NCBI GenBank assembly: GCA_029010575.1
Contig: JAQXKS010000061.1
Coordinates: 84,580 to 124,472, forward strand
DNA: 39,893 bases
Source of the DNA: Bacteroidales bacterium
GTDB lineage: Bacteria > Bacteroidota > Bacteroidia > Bacteroidales > UBA932
Direction of reading: 5' to 3'
Below, in pieces: positions 24,525 to 30,909 of this stretch. The notes below the pieces were generated by a model. That model was given only the letters and a program-made list of their open reading frames with translations. It did no database searches and was not told the DNA's origin. How positions within the stretch are numbered: the first letter of the stretch is position 1; each line of letters begins with the position of its first letter. The position numbers and the translations under genes were made by a program.

Positions 24525-24679
24525 GCTTTCAAGAGATTAATATTTCAGTGCCGGACGCTGTAACTCCAGGGAGGTAAGGAACCTGACCAGTTTATCCACT
24601 GGTAAGGAACGCTTTCCTCCCTGGAGAAGCGTCCAGAACATCGGAGCATTAAAGATACGCATCATAATCATGAGAAAGC
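24525..24679 (+). ncRNA. RT-linked structured element E8
   Basis: Outer stem 24525-24540 with 24664-24679 (GCTTTC and ATTA paired; AAGAG opposite CATGA). Then TATTTCAG. Inner hairpin 24553-24634: GGACGC / GCGTCC, CTCCAGGGAGG / CCTCCCTGGAG and ACCAGT / ACTGGT at the tip. Block 24640-24663: ATCGG, eight bases, AGATACGCATC. Confidence 0.75.
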
Positions 24680-24702
24680 AAAAACTGGGAGCGCACCCAT
24701 TT

Positions 24703-24854
24703 CGTTTCAAAAAGATTGCCCTTCAGTGAGCGATCTACAGACTCCTGTAAGACAGAAGCGCATCGATGTATCTATCGATTTCTCTTCTGTCTTACAGGTT
24801 CCAGATCACTCTTCATCGGTCAAATATAGTAACGCGCTAAATCTTTGAGAAACG
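24703..24854 (+). ncRNA. RT-linked structured element E9
   Basis: Outer stem 24703-24717 with 24840-24854 (CGTTTC, AAAGATT; loop AA opposite GA). Then CCTTCAG. Inner hairpin 24725-24810: CCTGTAAGACAGAAG / CTTCTGTCTTACAGG as a 15-bp core with ATCGAT-GTATCT-ATCGAT at the tip. Block 24815-24838: ATCGG, eight bases, AGTAACGCGCT. Confidence 0.75.
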
Positions 24855-24875
24855 CCACGGTAACACAAACCAAGC

Positions 24876-25008
24876 TCTTTGAGTGGAGGAATCTTTAGGT
24901 CAACATCTCTTGTAACTCAGGATCCTCATCCTCTATCGTTGGATGAGGATCCTGACCAGAGATGCTAACATCGAAGGAATATAGCAATGTGTCGGCCTCC
25001 AGAAAAGA
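24876..25008 (+). ncRNA. RT-linked structured element E10
   Basis: Outer stem 24876-24889 with 24996-25008 (TCTTT, TGGAGG; loop GAG opposite GA). Then TCTTTAGG. Inner hairpin 24904-24964: CATCTCT / AGAGATG base and CAGGATCCTCATCC / GGATGAGGATCCTG core. Block 24970-24993: ATCGA, eight bases, AGCAATGTGTC. Last element; the next gene follows 35 bases later. Confidence 0.75.
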
Positions 25009-25043
25009 CTTTTATTAATAAAAATATCATTGAAAATGGACTA

Positions 25044-25364
25044 ATGCCTTATAAGAGTGAACGAGTTCGTATCGCTGGCACTCAGTACGACCTCAGAAGG
25101 AAACTGACTGACGATCAAATCCGGGCGGTTTCCATATTAAGTGCCCAAGGTTACAGTCAGCGTGATTTAGCAAAGATGTTCGGATGCTCCAAGGGAACTA
25201 TCCAAAACATCCTCAATCCCTGTCCCAGAGGCCCGCAGATAAAGCGAGACAAAGAATACTGGACGGAGGCCAAGAGACGCTATCGTACAAGGAAGCAATC
25301 ATTATACAAATCCGGTGTGCTGGAACCGAAGCGTATCACAAAACGCAAATCGAAAGTCTTATGA
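25044..25364 (+). CDS. helix-turn-helix DNA-binding protein
   Basis: From ATG 25044 it encodes 106 residues. Residues 25-52 (RAVSILSAQGYSQRDLAKMF then GCSKGTIQNIL) are a resolvase/Hin-type helix-turn-helix. The C-terminus is very basic (KRRYRTRKQ; KRITKRKSK). An earlier ATG at 24987 lies inside the conserved block and outer stem of element E10, so the downstream start is preferred, though an overlap could be regulatory. It could regulate the RT array or bind its DNA. It overlaps the next gene in an ATGA. Confidence 0.7.
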   Translation: MPYKSERVRIAGTQYDLRRKLTDDQIRAVSILSAQGYSQRDLAKMFGCSKGTIQNILNPCPRGPQIKRDKEYWTEAKRRYRTRKQSLYKSGVLEPKRITKRKSKVL

Positions 25365-25513
25365 AAAAGTTTAGAGTCACCCTTTACTATCATACCAACT
25401 GCACTGTGGAAGTCGAAGCGGAAAATGAAAGTGATGCAGTAAAAAAGCGTATCAGGTATATGTGGAAAACCAACTCATCGAAGGTCTCCAGGAAGATGAC
25501 AGTCCCGATGTAA
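25361..25513 (+). CDS. 50-residue hypothetical protein
   Basis: ATG 25361 overlaps the previous stop (ATGA) and encodes MKKFRVTLYYHTNCTVEVEA onward. Its start (YxxYxxCxVEVEAENESDA) resembles the small protein at 26760 (LVRCYFSTYVDIEVDANNENEA), so the two may be diverged copies of a short beta-alpha module. Function unknown. Confidence 0.55.
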   Translation: MKKFRVTLYYHTNCTVEVEAENESDAVKKRIRYMWKTNSSKVSRKMTVPM

Positions 25514-25532
25514 TAGAAGTGGAGGAATAGAT

Positions 25533-25673
25533 ATGGCACAATTGAAAATGTATAGCAAAAAGGACAGGCGATTTGTTAATTTCCCGATTACCTGCACTCC
25601 GAGTGATGATGAGTGCAAGAAATGCCAGCTCAAGTTTAATTGCAACAAAGCCAAAATCAAAACGGAGAAATAG
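25533..25673 (+). CDS. 46-residue Cys-containing protein
   Basis: Encodes MAQLKMYSKKDRRFVNFPIT followed by CTPSDDECKKCQLKFNC: four Cys spaced C-x6-C-x2-C-x5-C, a compact zinc site candidate. Preceded by GGAGGAATAG. Too short for the usual gene callers but well placed between neighbours. Function unknown. Confidence 0.55.
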   Translation: MAQLKMYSKKDRRFVNFPITCTPSDDECKKCQLKFNCNKAKIKTEK

Positions 25674-25675
25674 TT

Positions 25676-26125
25676 ATGAATTTCAAATCTCAAATCTGTA
25701 CAACAAAAGAGCAGTCAGAACGCCTCTTGGCATTAGGTCTCAAGAAGGAGACTGCGGATATGACAATACACATCAAGAACGATGATGGTTGGTATATGAC
25801 AGCAGAACCTTTCTATGAATGGGAGGATGATATGAATACTATTCCGAGCTTGGAAGAGACAGAACCGATACTCCCCGCTTGGTCGCTTGGAAGATTAATA
25901 GAAATGTTGCCAGGCCCTATCCCTATTAGCGAATATTTACCGACCTTTCATCACTATGCTTACCTTAATTTGTCAAAGGTGTCGGTAGATTATTCCTGGG
26001 AAGATTATGACGGAGAAGAAAGAGCACTTGTGGGTTTCTGCGGCAAAGGCTTCTTCTCAGCCGTAGTGGATGCAACCGAATGGCTAATCAAGGAAGGGTA
26101 TTTTAACAAGGAGTATTTGATATGA
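25676..26125 (+). CDS. acidic hypothetical protein, 149 residues
   Basis: From ATG 25676 (MNFKSQICTTKEQSERLLAL), two bases after the previous stop. Acidic with a Trp/Tyr-rich middle; residues 8-35 contain LLALGLKKETADM, a phrase reminiscent of short phage proteins that begin with a helix of this type. Ends in an ATGA overlap. Confidence 0.6.
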   Translation: MNFKSQICTTKEQSERLLALGLKKETADMTIHIKNDDGWYMTAEPFYEWEDDMNTIPSLEETEPILPAWSLGRLIEMLPGPIPISEYLPTFHHYAYLNLSKVSVDYSWEDYDGEERALVGFCGKGFFSAVVDATEWLIKEGYFNKEYLI

Positions 26126-26292
26126 ATGTAAATATAGAAATAAACGATGGTCTGGCGGGTTATCAGTTTAAGTCGGATCAGAACGAGACTATCCACTTTG
26201 AAGATATGCCAAGGCGAGAGCAGATACAGGTCTTGAACGCCTTTGTTAATGGATATAAACTATTTTTAATGGCATTAAAAGAGGAGGAATAG
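26122..26292 (+). CDS. 56-residue hypothetical protein
   Basis: ATG 26122 in an ATGA overlap encodes MNVNIEINDGLAGYQFKSDQ and ends ALKEEE. Short beta pair then helix, slightly acidic. It fills the gap before the next gene exactly. Function unknown. Confidence 0.55.
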   Translation: MNVNIEINDGLAGYQFKSDQNETIHFEDMPRREQIQVLNAFVNGYKLFLMALKEEE

Positions 26293-26294
26293 TT

Positions 26295-26756
26295 ATGGAA
26301 CAGACCATTTTTACCAGGGCGCACAATTACCTGAATCGTATGAATCTGGAGTATGAAGTCATTCCAGCCGTCTGTAATACCCAAGCTGAGACATATAAAT
26401 TCCCAGATTCTGACGCTGCATTAAGTGGACTCTCAGAATTAATGGAAATGATAAATGACTATAATCCACAATATATCAGGGTGTCTTTAGAAATCACCCC
26501 TGCTCATTTCCTCGTCACATTGGAAGAAGGAGATGAAGAGTGGGATTACGGAGATGAGGAAGTTATTGATGCTTGGTTTTCAGAGCTTGATTCTTGTGAT
26601 TTGCAGAAAATCTTCCCAGATGTTTTTGAAAAAATAATGTCCTCTGTCGATCCAGAGTGTTGTACCATCAATGATTTTATCGATGAGGTTGATGAAATGT
26701 GGAAGGGCTACGATTATGCTCAAAAATATGAAATCTATCAACATTTTAATATATAG
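26295..26756 (+). CDS. acidic hypothetical protein, 153 residues
   Basis: MEQTIFTRAHNYLNRMNLEY start, preceded by GAGGAGGAATAG. Acidic helices dominate (EEGDEEWDYGDEEVIDAW). Typical member of the acidic train; no family recognised. Confidence 0.6.
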   Translation: MEQTIFTRAHNYLNRMNLEYEVIPAVCNTQAETYKFPDSDAALSGLSELMEMINDYNPQYIRVSLEITPAHFLVTLEEGDEEWDYGDEEVIDAWFSELDSCDLQKIFPDVFEKIMSSVDPECCTINDFIDEVDEMWKGYDYAQKYEIYQHFNI

Positions 26757-26759
26757 ACT

Positions 26760-26942
26760 ATGGCAAAATATTTAGTAAGATGCTACTTCTCCACCTATGT
26801 GGATATTGAAGTAGATGCCAATAACGAAAATGAGGCCGAAGAAGTAGCGTGGGGTGAGGCTGGAAAGCCCATTTATGATTCCGAAATTGCTGGTAATTGT
26901 GTCCACGATTTCGTTGATATAAAAGAGTTGGATAAAGACTAA
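26760..26942 (+). CDS. 60-residue acidic hypothetical protein
   Basis: MAKYLVRCYFSTYVDIEVDA start with a beta-alpha-beta pattern; the Asn/Glu-rich helix (NNENEAEEVAWGEA) resembles the first half of the 25361 product. It is followed by a strong hairpin. Function unknown. Confidence 0.55.
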   Translation: MAKYLVRCYFSTYVDIEVDANNENEAEEVAWGEAGKPIYDSEIAGNCVHDFVDIKELDKD

Positions 26943-26949
26943 CTATAAT

Positions 26950-26999
26950 AGAATGCTTACTAATAGCATCTATGAAATACCTTTAGTTAAGCATTCTAT
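26950..26999 (+). other. isolated 15-bp hairpin
   Basis: TAGAATGCTTA...CTAA pairs with TTAG...TAAGCATTCTA around a loop of about 18 bases. No T-run follows, and it lies between two same-strand genes. It lacks the conserved block of the E1-E10 elements despite a following ATCAATATCACTATGC, so it is kept separate. Possible RNA processing or regulatory site. Confidence 0.5.
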
Positions 27000-27016
27000 T
27001 CCAAATCAATATCACT

Positions 27017-27214
27017 ATGCAACCAATTGAAGAATATCAAGTATCGTTTACTATCAGGCTTAGGCGTGATCCAATAATGCGAATTATGTTCCCGCGAGAA
27101 ATGCGGGCGAACATCAAATACTGGCTGGAATCCGAATTCAAGGATTATTTTGAGCTATTTCATATTAAGAATCTCACATGCAAACGCATAAAAAACAAAG
27201 CAAATGGAAAATAA
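27017..27214 (+). CDS. 65-residue basic hypothetical protein
   Basis: MQPIEEYQVSFTIRLRRDPI start; basic, with a short Lys-rich end. It overlaps the start of the membrane channel gene by 11 bases. Function unknown. Confidence 0.5.
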   Translation: MQPIEEYQVSFTIRLRRDPIMRIMFPREMRANIKYWLESEFKDYFELFHIKNLTCKRIKNKANGK

Positions 27215-27809
27215 AAGTTCATTGGAATTGATGAAGCTCTCTGTATTGGCTGGGGCTATGATTGGCTTGGCCGGTTTTGCTTATCTTGCCGTAGGTGGTG
27301 TGGTGGGAAGTATCTTGTTCAGCTTTGGTCTCATATCAGTGTACTGTTATGGCCTGTTCCTTTTTACCGGGCTGGCTGGAAGAACACCAATAGACACCGA
27401 TGGCTTTAACGGTCTCTTCCAGGTTCTTATTGGAAACATTTTTGGAGCCATTCTCATAGCCTTACTTGCAAGACTATCTCCGTTGCCGCTACAGGAGGAG
27501 GCTCAAAAAGTATTTTTGTCGCACATCAGTCTCGGATGGTGGAAAGCGGGCTTATTGTCTATTGCATGCGGATGGATTGTGGAGGAAGCCGTGATAAGTG
27601 CTAAGGCGGGTATTATTATCCCTACATTCTTAGGGGTATCTATATTCGTATTATGCGGATTTCCACATTGTATCGCTGACGCATTTTATTATGCTCTCAC
27701 TCCAGTCGATATACTTCGTGAAAATGCAGTACAGATGATAATAATATATGTGATGATTGTGTTGGGCAATTATCTTGGGTGTAATCTTAGAAGAATCTGT
27801 AAAATATGA
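27204..27809 (+). CDS. FNT-like (formate/nitrite transporter family) membrane protein
   Basis: 201 residues with about six hydrophobic segments (roughly 12-35, 38-58, 70-90, 108-128, 133-160, 172-192). GAMIGLAGFAYLAVGG near the start and CGFPHCIADAFYYALTP late match the layout of FNT channels, where a conserved His lines the pore; His155 would fill that role. It is shorter than the roughly 250-280 residues usual for the family. FNT proteins form pentameric channels for formate, nitrite or hydrosulphide. An alternative is an unrelated six-helix phage membrane protein. Confidence 0.55.
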   Translation: MENKSSLELMKLSVLAGAMIGLAGFAYLAVGGVVGSILFSFGLISVYCYGLFLFTGLAGRTPIDTDGFNGLFQVLIGNIFGAILIALLARLSPLPLQEEAQKVFLSHISLGWWKAGLLSIACGWIVEEAVISAKAGIIIPTFLGVSIFVLCGFPHCIADAFYYALTPVDILRENAVQMIIIYVMIVLGNYLGCNLRRICKI

Positions 27810-28162
27810 AAGAAAATCATGTTTACCGAATGGCAATATCCTATCTGGAAGATAATAATCTCGATATGCAGGAGGAATTCACCAATGACCAGATTGCCAC
27901 TTGTGTGCGGAACATTGTATCACGCCTGAATCGTCAGGGAGGTGTGCGACAGCAGACTGTTCGTGCCGATTTGGGGAATTTACAGGTCAAGGTGAAGAAT
28001 TGCAGTAGTGGCAGTTATATAAGCGTTTCCACCGCTACAAGCACTGGGGTATCAAGGAATATGGTGGAAATCTTCAGGGTGGATAAGGTTGCCAATTCTG
28101 ATGAGGTGGGCGTATGTATAGATATGCTTAATGAGGCTTGGTATGCCGCAGAGAATGAATAA
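27806..28162 (+). CDS. hypothetical protein, 118 residues
   Basis: MKENHVYRMAISYLEDNNLD start in an ATGA overlap with the channel gene. Central segment is Ser/Thr/Gly-rich beta (SSGSYISVSTATSTG). Fold mixed. No family recognised. Confidence 0.55.
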   Translation: MKENHVYRMAISYLEDNNLDMQEEFTNDQIATCVRNIVSRLNRQGGVRQQTVRADLGNLQVKVKNCSSGSYISVSTATSTGVSRNMVEIFRVDKVANSDEVGVCIDMLNEAWYAAENE

Positions 28163-28163
28163 T

Positions 28164-28529
28164 ATGGCAGACAAAATAACTATTCAAGTACACGATTGGG
28201 ACAGTGCGGGCCGATACCGCATTGTCCGTGAGGAACAGGTTTCTAAAGAGGAACTTGTAGCTCTAAAGAAACAAGCAAGGAATTCTGCAAGAGAGAATCT
28301 GGACTGGGATGTGATAGATGAACAGAACAAGGAATGGTGTAGTCTTAATGGCACTCGTTTCTGCCATTTGTTGTATTATGCTGAGCTTTTGAATGAGCAT
28401 GGCGATATTTGGTTCGCAGGTATTTATATGCACGGCCAGGCTTATATTGAGAGTGATTTTGAAAGAATAACCAATCGCCAGGACATCGGGTATGTTGGGG
28501 CATTTCATCGATATGGCCTATGTTTTTAG
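28164..28529 (+). CDS. hypothetical protein, 121 residues
   Basis: From ATG 28164 (MADKITIQVHDWDSAGRYRI). A start 33 bases upstream would overlap the preceding gene. Beta-rich beginning, helical middle with KKQARNSARENLDWDVI, aromatic end. It overlaps the next gene by ten bases. Function unknown. Confidence 0.55.
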   Translation: MADKITIQVHDWDSAGRYRIVREEQVSKEELVALKKQARNSARENLDWDVIDEQNKEWCSLNGTRFCHLLYYAELLNEHGDIWFAGIYMHGQAYIESDFERITNRQDIGYVGAFHRYGLCF

Positions 28530-29140
28530 ATGACGAACTGAAGAAAATCTATGAAGACTACTTGGCCTTTGTAGAGTCAAATCATTTTCACGATATGGCA
28601 AATTTGTGGAATGAAACAAAGAGAGCTGTGATGGCCCGATTTGAAATTCCAACGCACGAGCATCAAATTCCAAAAGAAGATTATGATACTTATCCAGTGC
28701 GTCTAAAGCAGATTGATAACATCTGGAAGCTTTTCCGCAAGCAAACGGACAAGTATGACTTATTTGAGGATGATACTTTTCGCAAAATGCTGGCTGAAGA
28801 ATACAAGAATCCTTGGAGCAGAATGCGCTTGTTCAAAAAACTTGGCTGGGAGTTCATCCCTATGGTGCTGGATAGCCTCATTCTCGATGTGTGCTATTGT
28901 GGGAAATCTTATAGGCTCCACAACATCGCTCTCGGACAGCACATTCCAGACACACAGTTATGGAGTGAAGAAGGAGTGAATTTGCGGCTTTTTATAGGGG
29001 GAGACGAGATTGATGTCAATATTTCCTCTCCAGAGCACAAAAAACTTCAAGTAAAAGCCGCTCTGATGAACGATTCTGAAATATCGTTTCCTAAAATCGA
29101 AGTATTATATGTTAAACCTTATAAATATCTACAAAAATGA
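28520..29140 (+). CDS. hypothetical protein, 206 residues
   Basis: MFLDDELKKIYEDYLAFVES start. Helical N-terminal 110 residues with many charged and aromatic positions, then a beta-rich C-terminal half (SYRLHNIALGQHIPDTQLW). Its stop overlaps the start of the Tad2-like gene (ATGA), so they are probably co-translated. Confidence 0.6.
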   Translation: MFLDDELKKIYEDYLAFVESNHFHDMANLWNETKRAVMARFEIPTHEHQIPKEDYDTYPVRLKQIDNIWKLFRKQTDKYDLFEDDTFRKMLAEEYKNPWSRMRLFKKLGWEFIPMVLDSLILDVCYCGKSYRLHNIALGQHIPDTQLWSEEGVNLRLFIGGDEIDVNISSPEHKKLQVKAALMNDSEISFPKIEVLYVKPYKYLQK

Positions 29141-29433
29141 AAGAAAATCTTAATTTCGGGCAAGCCATTGAAGCCCTGAAGAATGGCAAGAAAGTGGCTC
29201 GTAAGGGCTGGAACGGTAAAGGTATGTATCTCTGGCTTCTACCTCCGTCTGAGGTGAAGAAGGAATGGGTGAAGGATCCGATGCTTCTGGAGGCTTTTGG
29301 TGACAGGGATGTGCTTCCTTGTCTTGGCTCAATTCGTATGCTTACAGCCACCAAGGAGGTTCTTACCGGCTGGCTTGCATCGCAGACTGATATGCTCTCT
29401 GAAGACTGGGTAATTCTTGACGGGGATGAATAA
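29137..29433 (+). CDS. DUF2829 / Tad2-like anti-Thoeris protein
   Basis: 98 residues. FGQAIEALKNGKKVARKGWN then GKGMYLWL, and near the end GWLASQTDMLSEDWVIL, match the DUF2829 family, which includes Tad2, a phage protein that sequesters the nucleotide signal of the Thoeris defence system. The size (about 90 residues) and the RKGWNGKGM and ASQTDM...DW signatures fit well. Which signal molecule this homologue binds cannot be told from sequence. It strengthens the phage-like reading of the region. Confidence 0.85.
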   Translation: MKENLNFGQAIEALKNGKKVARKGWNGKGMYLWLLPPSEVKKEWVKDPMLLEAFGDRDVLPCLGSIRMLTATKEVLTGWLASQTDMLSEDWVILDGDE

Positions 29434-29677
29434 AGAGCGCAAAGAAGAACTCTACGAAGTGGTAGAGTATCTGGAGGATGCAAGTATAGCCCTTCAGGAA
29501 GTACGCAATGAGGAACAGGATGCCTATGACGATTTGTCAGAAGGTTTACAGTATTCACGGACTGGAGAATCAATGCAAAATGCAATTGATGAAATGGATT
29601 CTATAGATACTGATATTCAGAAAGTTATCATCCGCGTAAACAATATGATTAAGCCCCCGAAGAAGAATAAGAAGTAG
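29426..29677 (+). CDS. 83-residue coiled-coil protein
   Basis: From ATG 29426 (MNKERKEELYEVVEYLEDAS), overlapping the Tad2-like gene by eight bases. Nearly all helical with regular charged heptads and a Lys-rich end (KPPKKNKK). The DLSEGLQYSRTGESMQNAID-type helix is something I recall from small phage proteins encoded near DUF2829. Function unknown. Confidence 0.6.
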   Translation: MNKERKEELYEVVEYLEDASIALQEVRNEEQDAYDDLSEGLQYSRTGESMQNAIDEMDSIDTDIQKVIIRVNNMIKPPKKNKK

Positions 29678-29681
29678 AATT

Positions 29682-29713
29682 TTTGCATATCTCATTTATT
29701 CTACATATTTTTG
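29682..29713 (+). promoter_or_regulatory. Bacteroides-type promoter
   Basis: TTTG (29682-29685), 20 bases, TATTTTTG (29706-29713): a near-exact match to the Bacteroidetes consensus, 16 bases before the start of the two-domain HTH gene. It implies recognition by the host's primary sigma factor and separate control of the 29.7-31.6 kb group. Confidence 0.7.
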
Positions 29714-29729
29714 TAAAAACCAATCTAAT

Positions 29730-30152
29730 ATGGAAAGACAAAAATTTTGTAAAATGCTTGAAATAGCAAGGGGGTATTCTCAAAAGACCACCAGTAATTT
29801 GTCGTATGATATGAGGATGCCTCCCCAGAACATACGCCGAATCGAGCGTGGTCTTTTAAATTTTCGAATGGATAGATGTCTGAACTATTTGGAGCATATT
29901 GGTTATACCATCTTCCTTGAAAAAGATGGTGAAGAGGTGGTGATTGTGCGATATGAGGATATTCTGGCTTGGTTCAGTGATAATCGTGGCAAATCATCCA
30001 GGCCCTCCATCGCCTCTGACATGGGAGTTGATCGTAGCTATATACGCCTCATTGAAAGCGGGCAGCATAAAATATCCGTTGACCTCTTCTTGAAGTTAGT
30101 GGAAATGTTTGGTTATAACTTAACTTTAGTTCCAGGCGAAGATGATGAATAG
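29730..30152 (+). CDS. two-domain HTH (XRE-like) regulator
   Basis: 140 residues with two similar helix-turn-helix units: residues 14-44 (SQKTTSNLSYDMRMPPQNIR then RIERG) and 90-125 (SRPSIASDMGVDRSYIRLIE then SGQHKISVDLFLKLVEMFGY). Each is followed by a beta strand pair ending in IFLEKDGEE or LTLVPGEDDE. It sits directly behind a host-type promoter and may autoregulate it. The next gene overlaps its stop. Confidence 0.75.
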   Translation: MERQKFCKMLEIARGYSQKTTSNLSYDMRMPPQNIRRIERGLLNFRMDRCLNYLEHIGYTIFLEKDGEEVVIVRYEDILAWFSDNRGKSSRPSIASDMGVDRSYIRLIESGQHKISVDLFLKLVEMFGYNLTLVPGEDDE

Positions 30153-30909
30153 AAAATATATGTTATTGCAGAATGGGCCATGCAAGGTTCCATTAAAGGC
30201 TGGTAAAAAGGATTATATTCTGACTATACCACAACTTCAATTTCATATTGCACCATCATCTGAAAGGTTGATGATATATTGGCTTTATCAAACGCATGAC
30301 AAAGGTAAGTTCGCCGAATATTTACGCAGTTATTGTAGGTCAGAGTTGACCTCCAAGATGATTGATGATGCGGTACGACAATTTCAAGCCGACCATGAGC
30401 CTACCCAAGCATCTTATTATCTGTATGAAGAGGTTCCGCTTATGGCAGATCCTGAAAGGGGGTTAGATTTGCCTATTCCTGGATATGTATGTTCCATCTC
30501 TATGGAACATGAATCCGAGTTGCTTCAGATGATTATTGCCGAACCATACAGCATAACGCTTAACAGAATAAGACATTGGTTTTGGAAATATTGCTCGGAC
30601 TATGGATTGGACTATAACAAAAAGTGTAAGGGGAAACAGTACGACTATCTCGCTGAATCTTTTTTGGAACAACACGGAATATCCTATCTTCCGGAGAAGC
30701 CACGAGTACCAGCGAAAAAAACTTCAAAGGGTATGATATATTATTTGATCGGGCCGTTGATTGTAATGGGCTGGATTTGCGTGGTTGGATTGCTTGTCTA
30801 TCATAGCAATAATATGATGTCTGGTGAACACCCGTTGCTTGGGGCCTTACTTGCCATAATCGCGTTTACTCTTCTTGGAGCACCATTTATATCTATCAAA
30901 AACAAATGA
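30142..30909 (+). CDS. membrane-anchored hypothetical protein
   Basis: 255 residues (MMNRKYMLLQNGPCKVPLKA). About 195 soluble residues with several Trp and Tyr, a basic linker (KPRVPAKKTSKG), then two C-terminal transmembrane segments at about 197-218 and 231-249. Tail-anchored topology with the large domain probably cytoplasmic. Paired with the HTH regulator upstream by an 11-base overlap. Function unknown. Confidence 0.6.
   Translation: MMNRKYMLLQNGPCKVPLKAGKKDYILTIPQLQFHIAPSSERLMIYWLYQTHDKGKFAEYLRSYCRSELTSKMIDDAVRQFQADHEPTQASYYLYEEVPLMADPERGLDLPIPGYVCSISMEHESELLQMIIAEPYSITLNRIRHWFWKYCSDYGLDYNKKCKGKQYDYLAESFLEQHGISYLPEKPRVPAKKTSKGMIYYLIGPLIVMGWICVVGLLVYHSNNMMSGEHPLLGALLAIIAFTLLGAPFISIKNK

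Noticed and set aside
21714-25008. Element array as a CRISPR array or integron attC cassettes
   Set aside because: CRISPR repeats would be near identical, and here only a 24-nt spaced pattern is shared. attC sites would carry the RYYYAAC/GTTRRRY core and separate gene cassettes; most elements here are adjacent with no gene between, and no integrase is nearby.
21714-25008. Inner hairpins as ordinary intrinsic terminators
   Set aside because: They are far longer than terminators, have no following T-run, and are all followed by the conserved block and the 3' half of an outer stem.
18298-25008. Template repeat for the DGR-type protein near the RT
   Set aside because: I looked between 18.4 and 25 kb for the fixed words of the variable region (TGGGCCTCC, GCGTGG, ATGAACTTC, GTGAGGGCAGTC) and found no second copy.
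26950-27016. Eleventh copy of the RT-linked element
   Set aside because: The hairpin is followed by ATCAATATCACTATGC, but the eight-base spacing, TA position and AG do not fit, and no outer stem was found.
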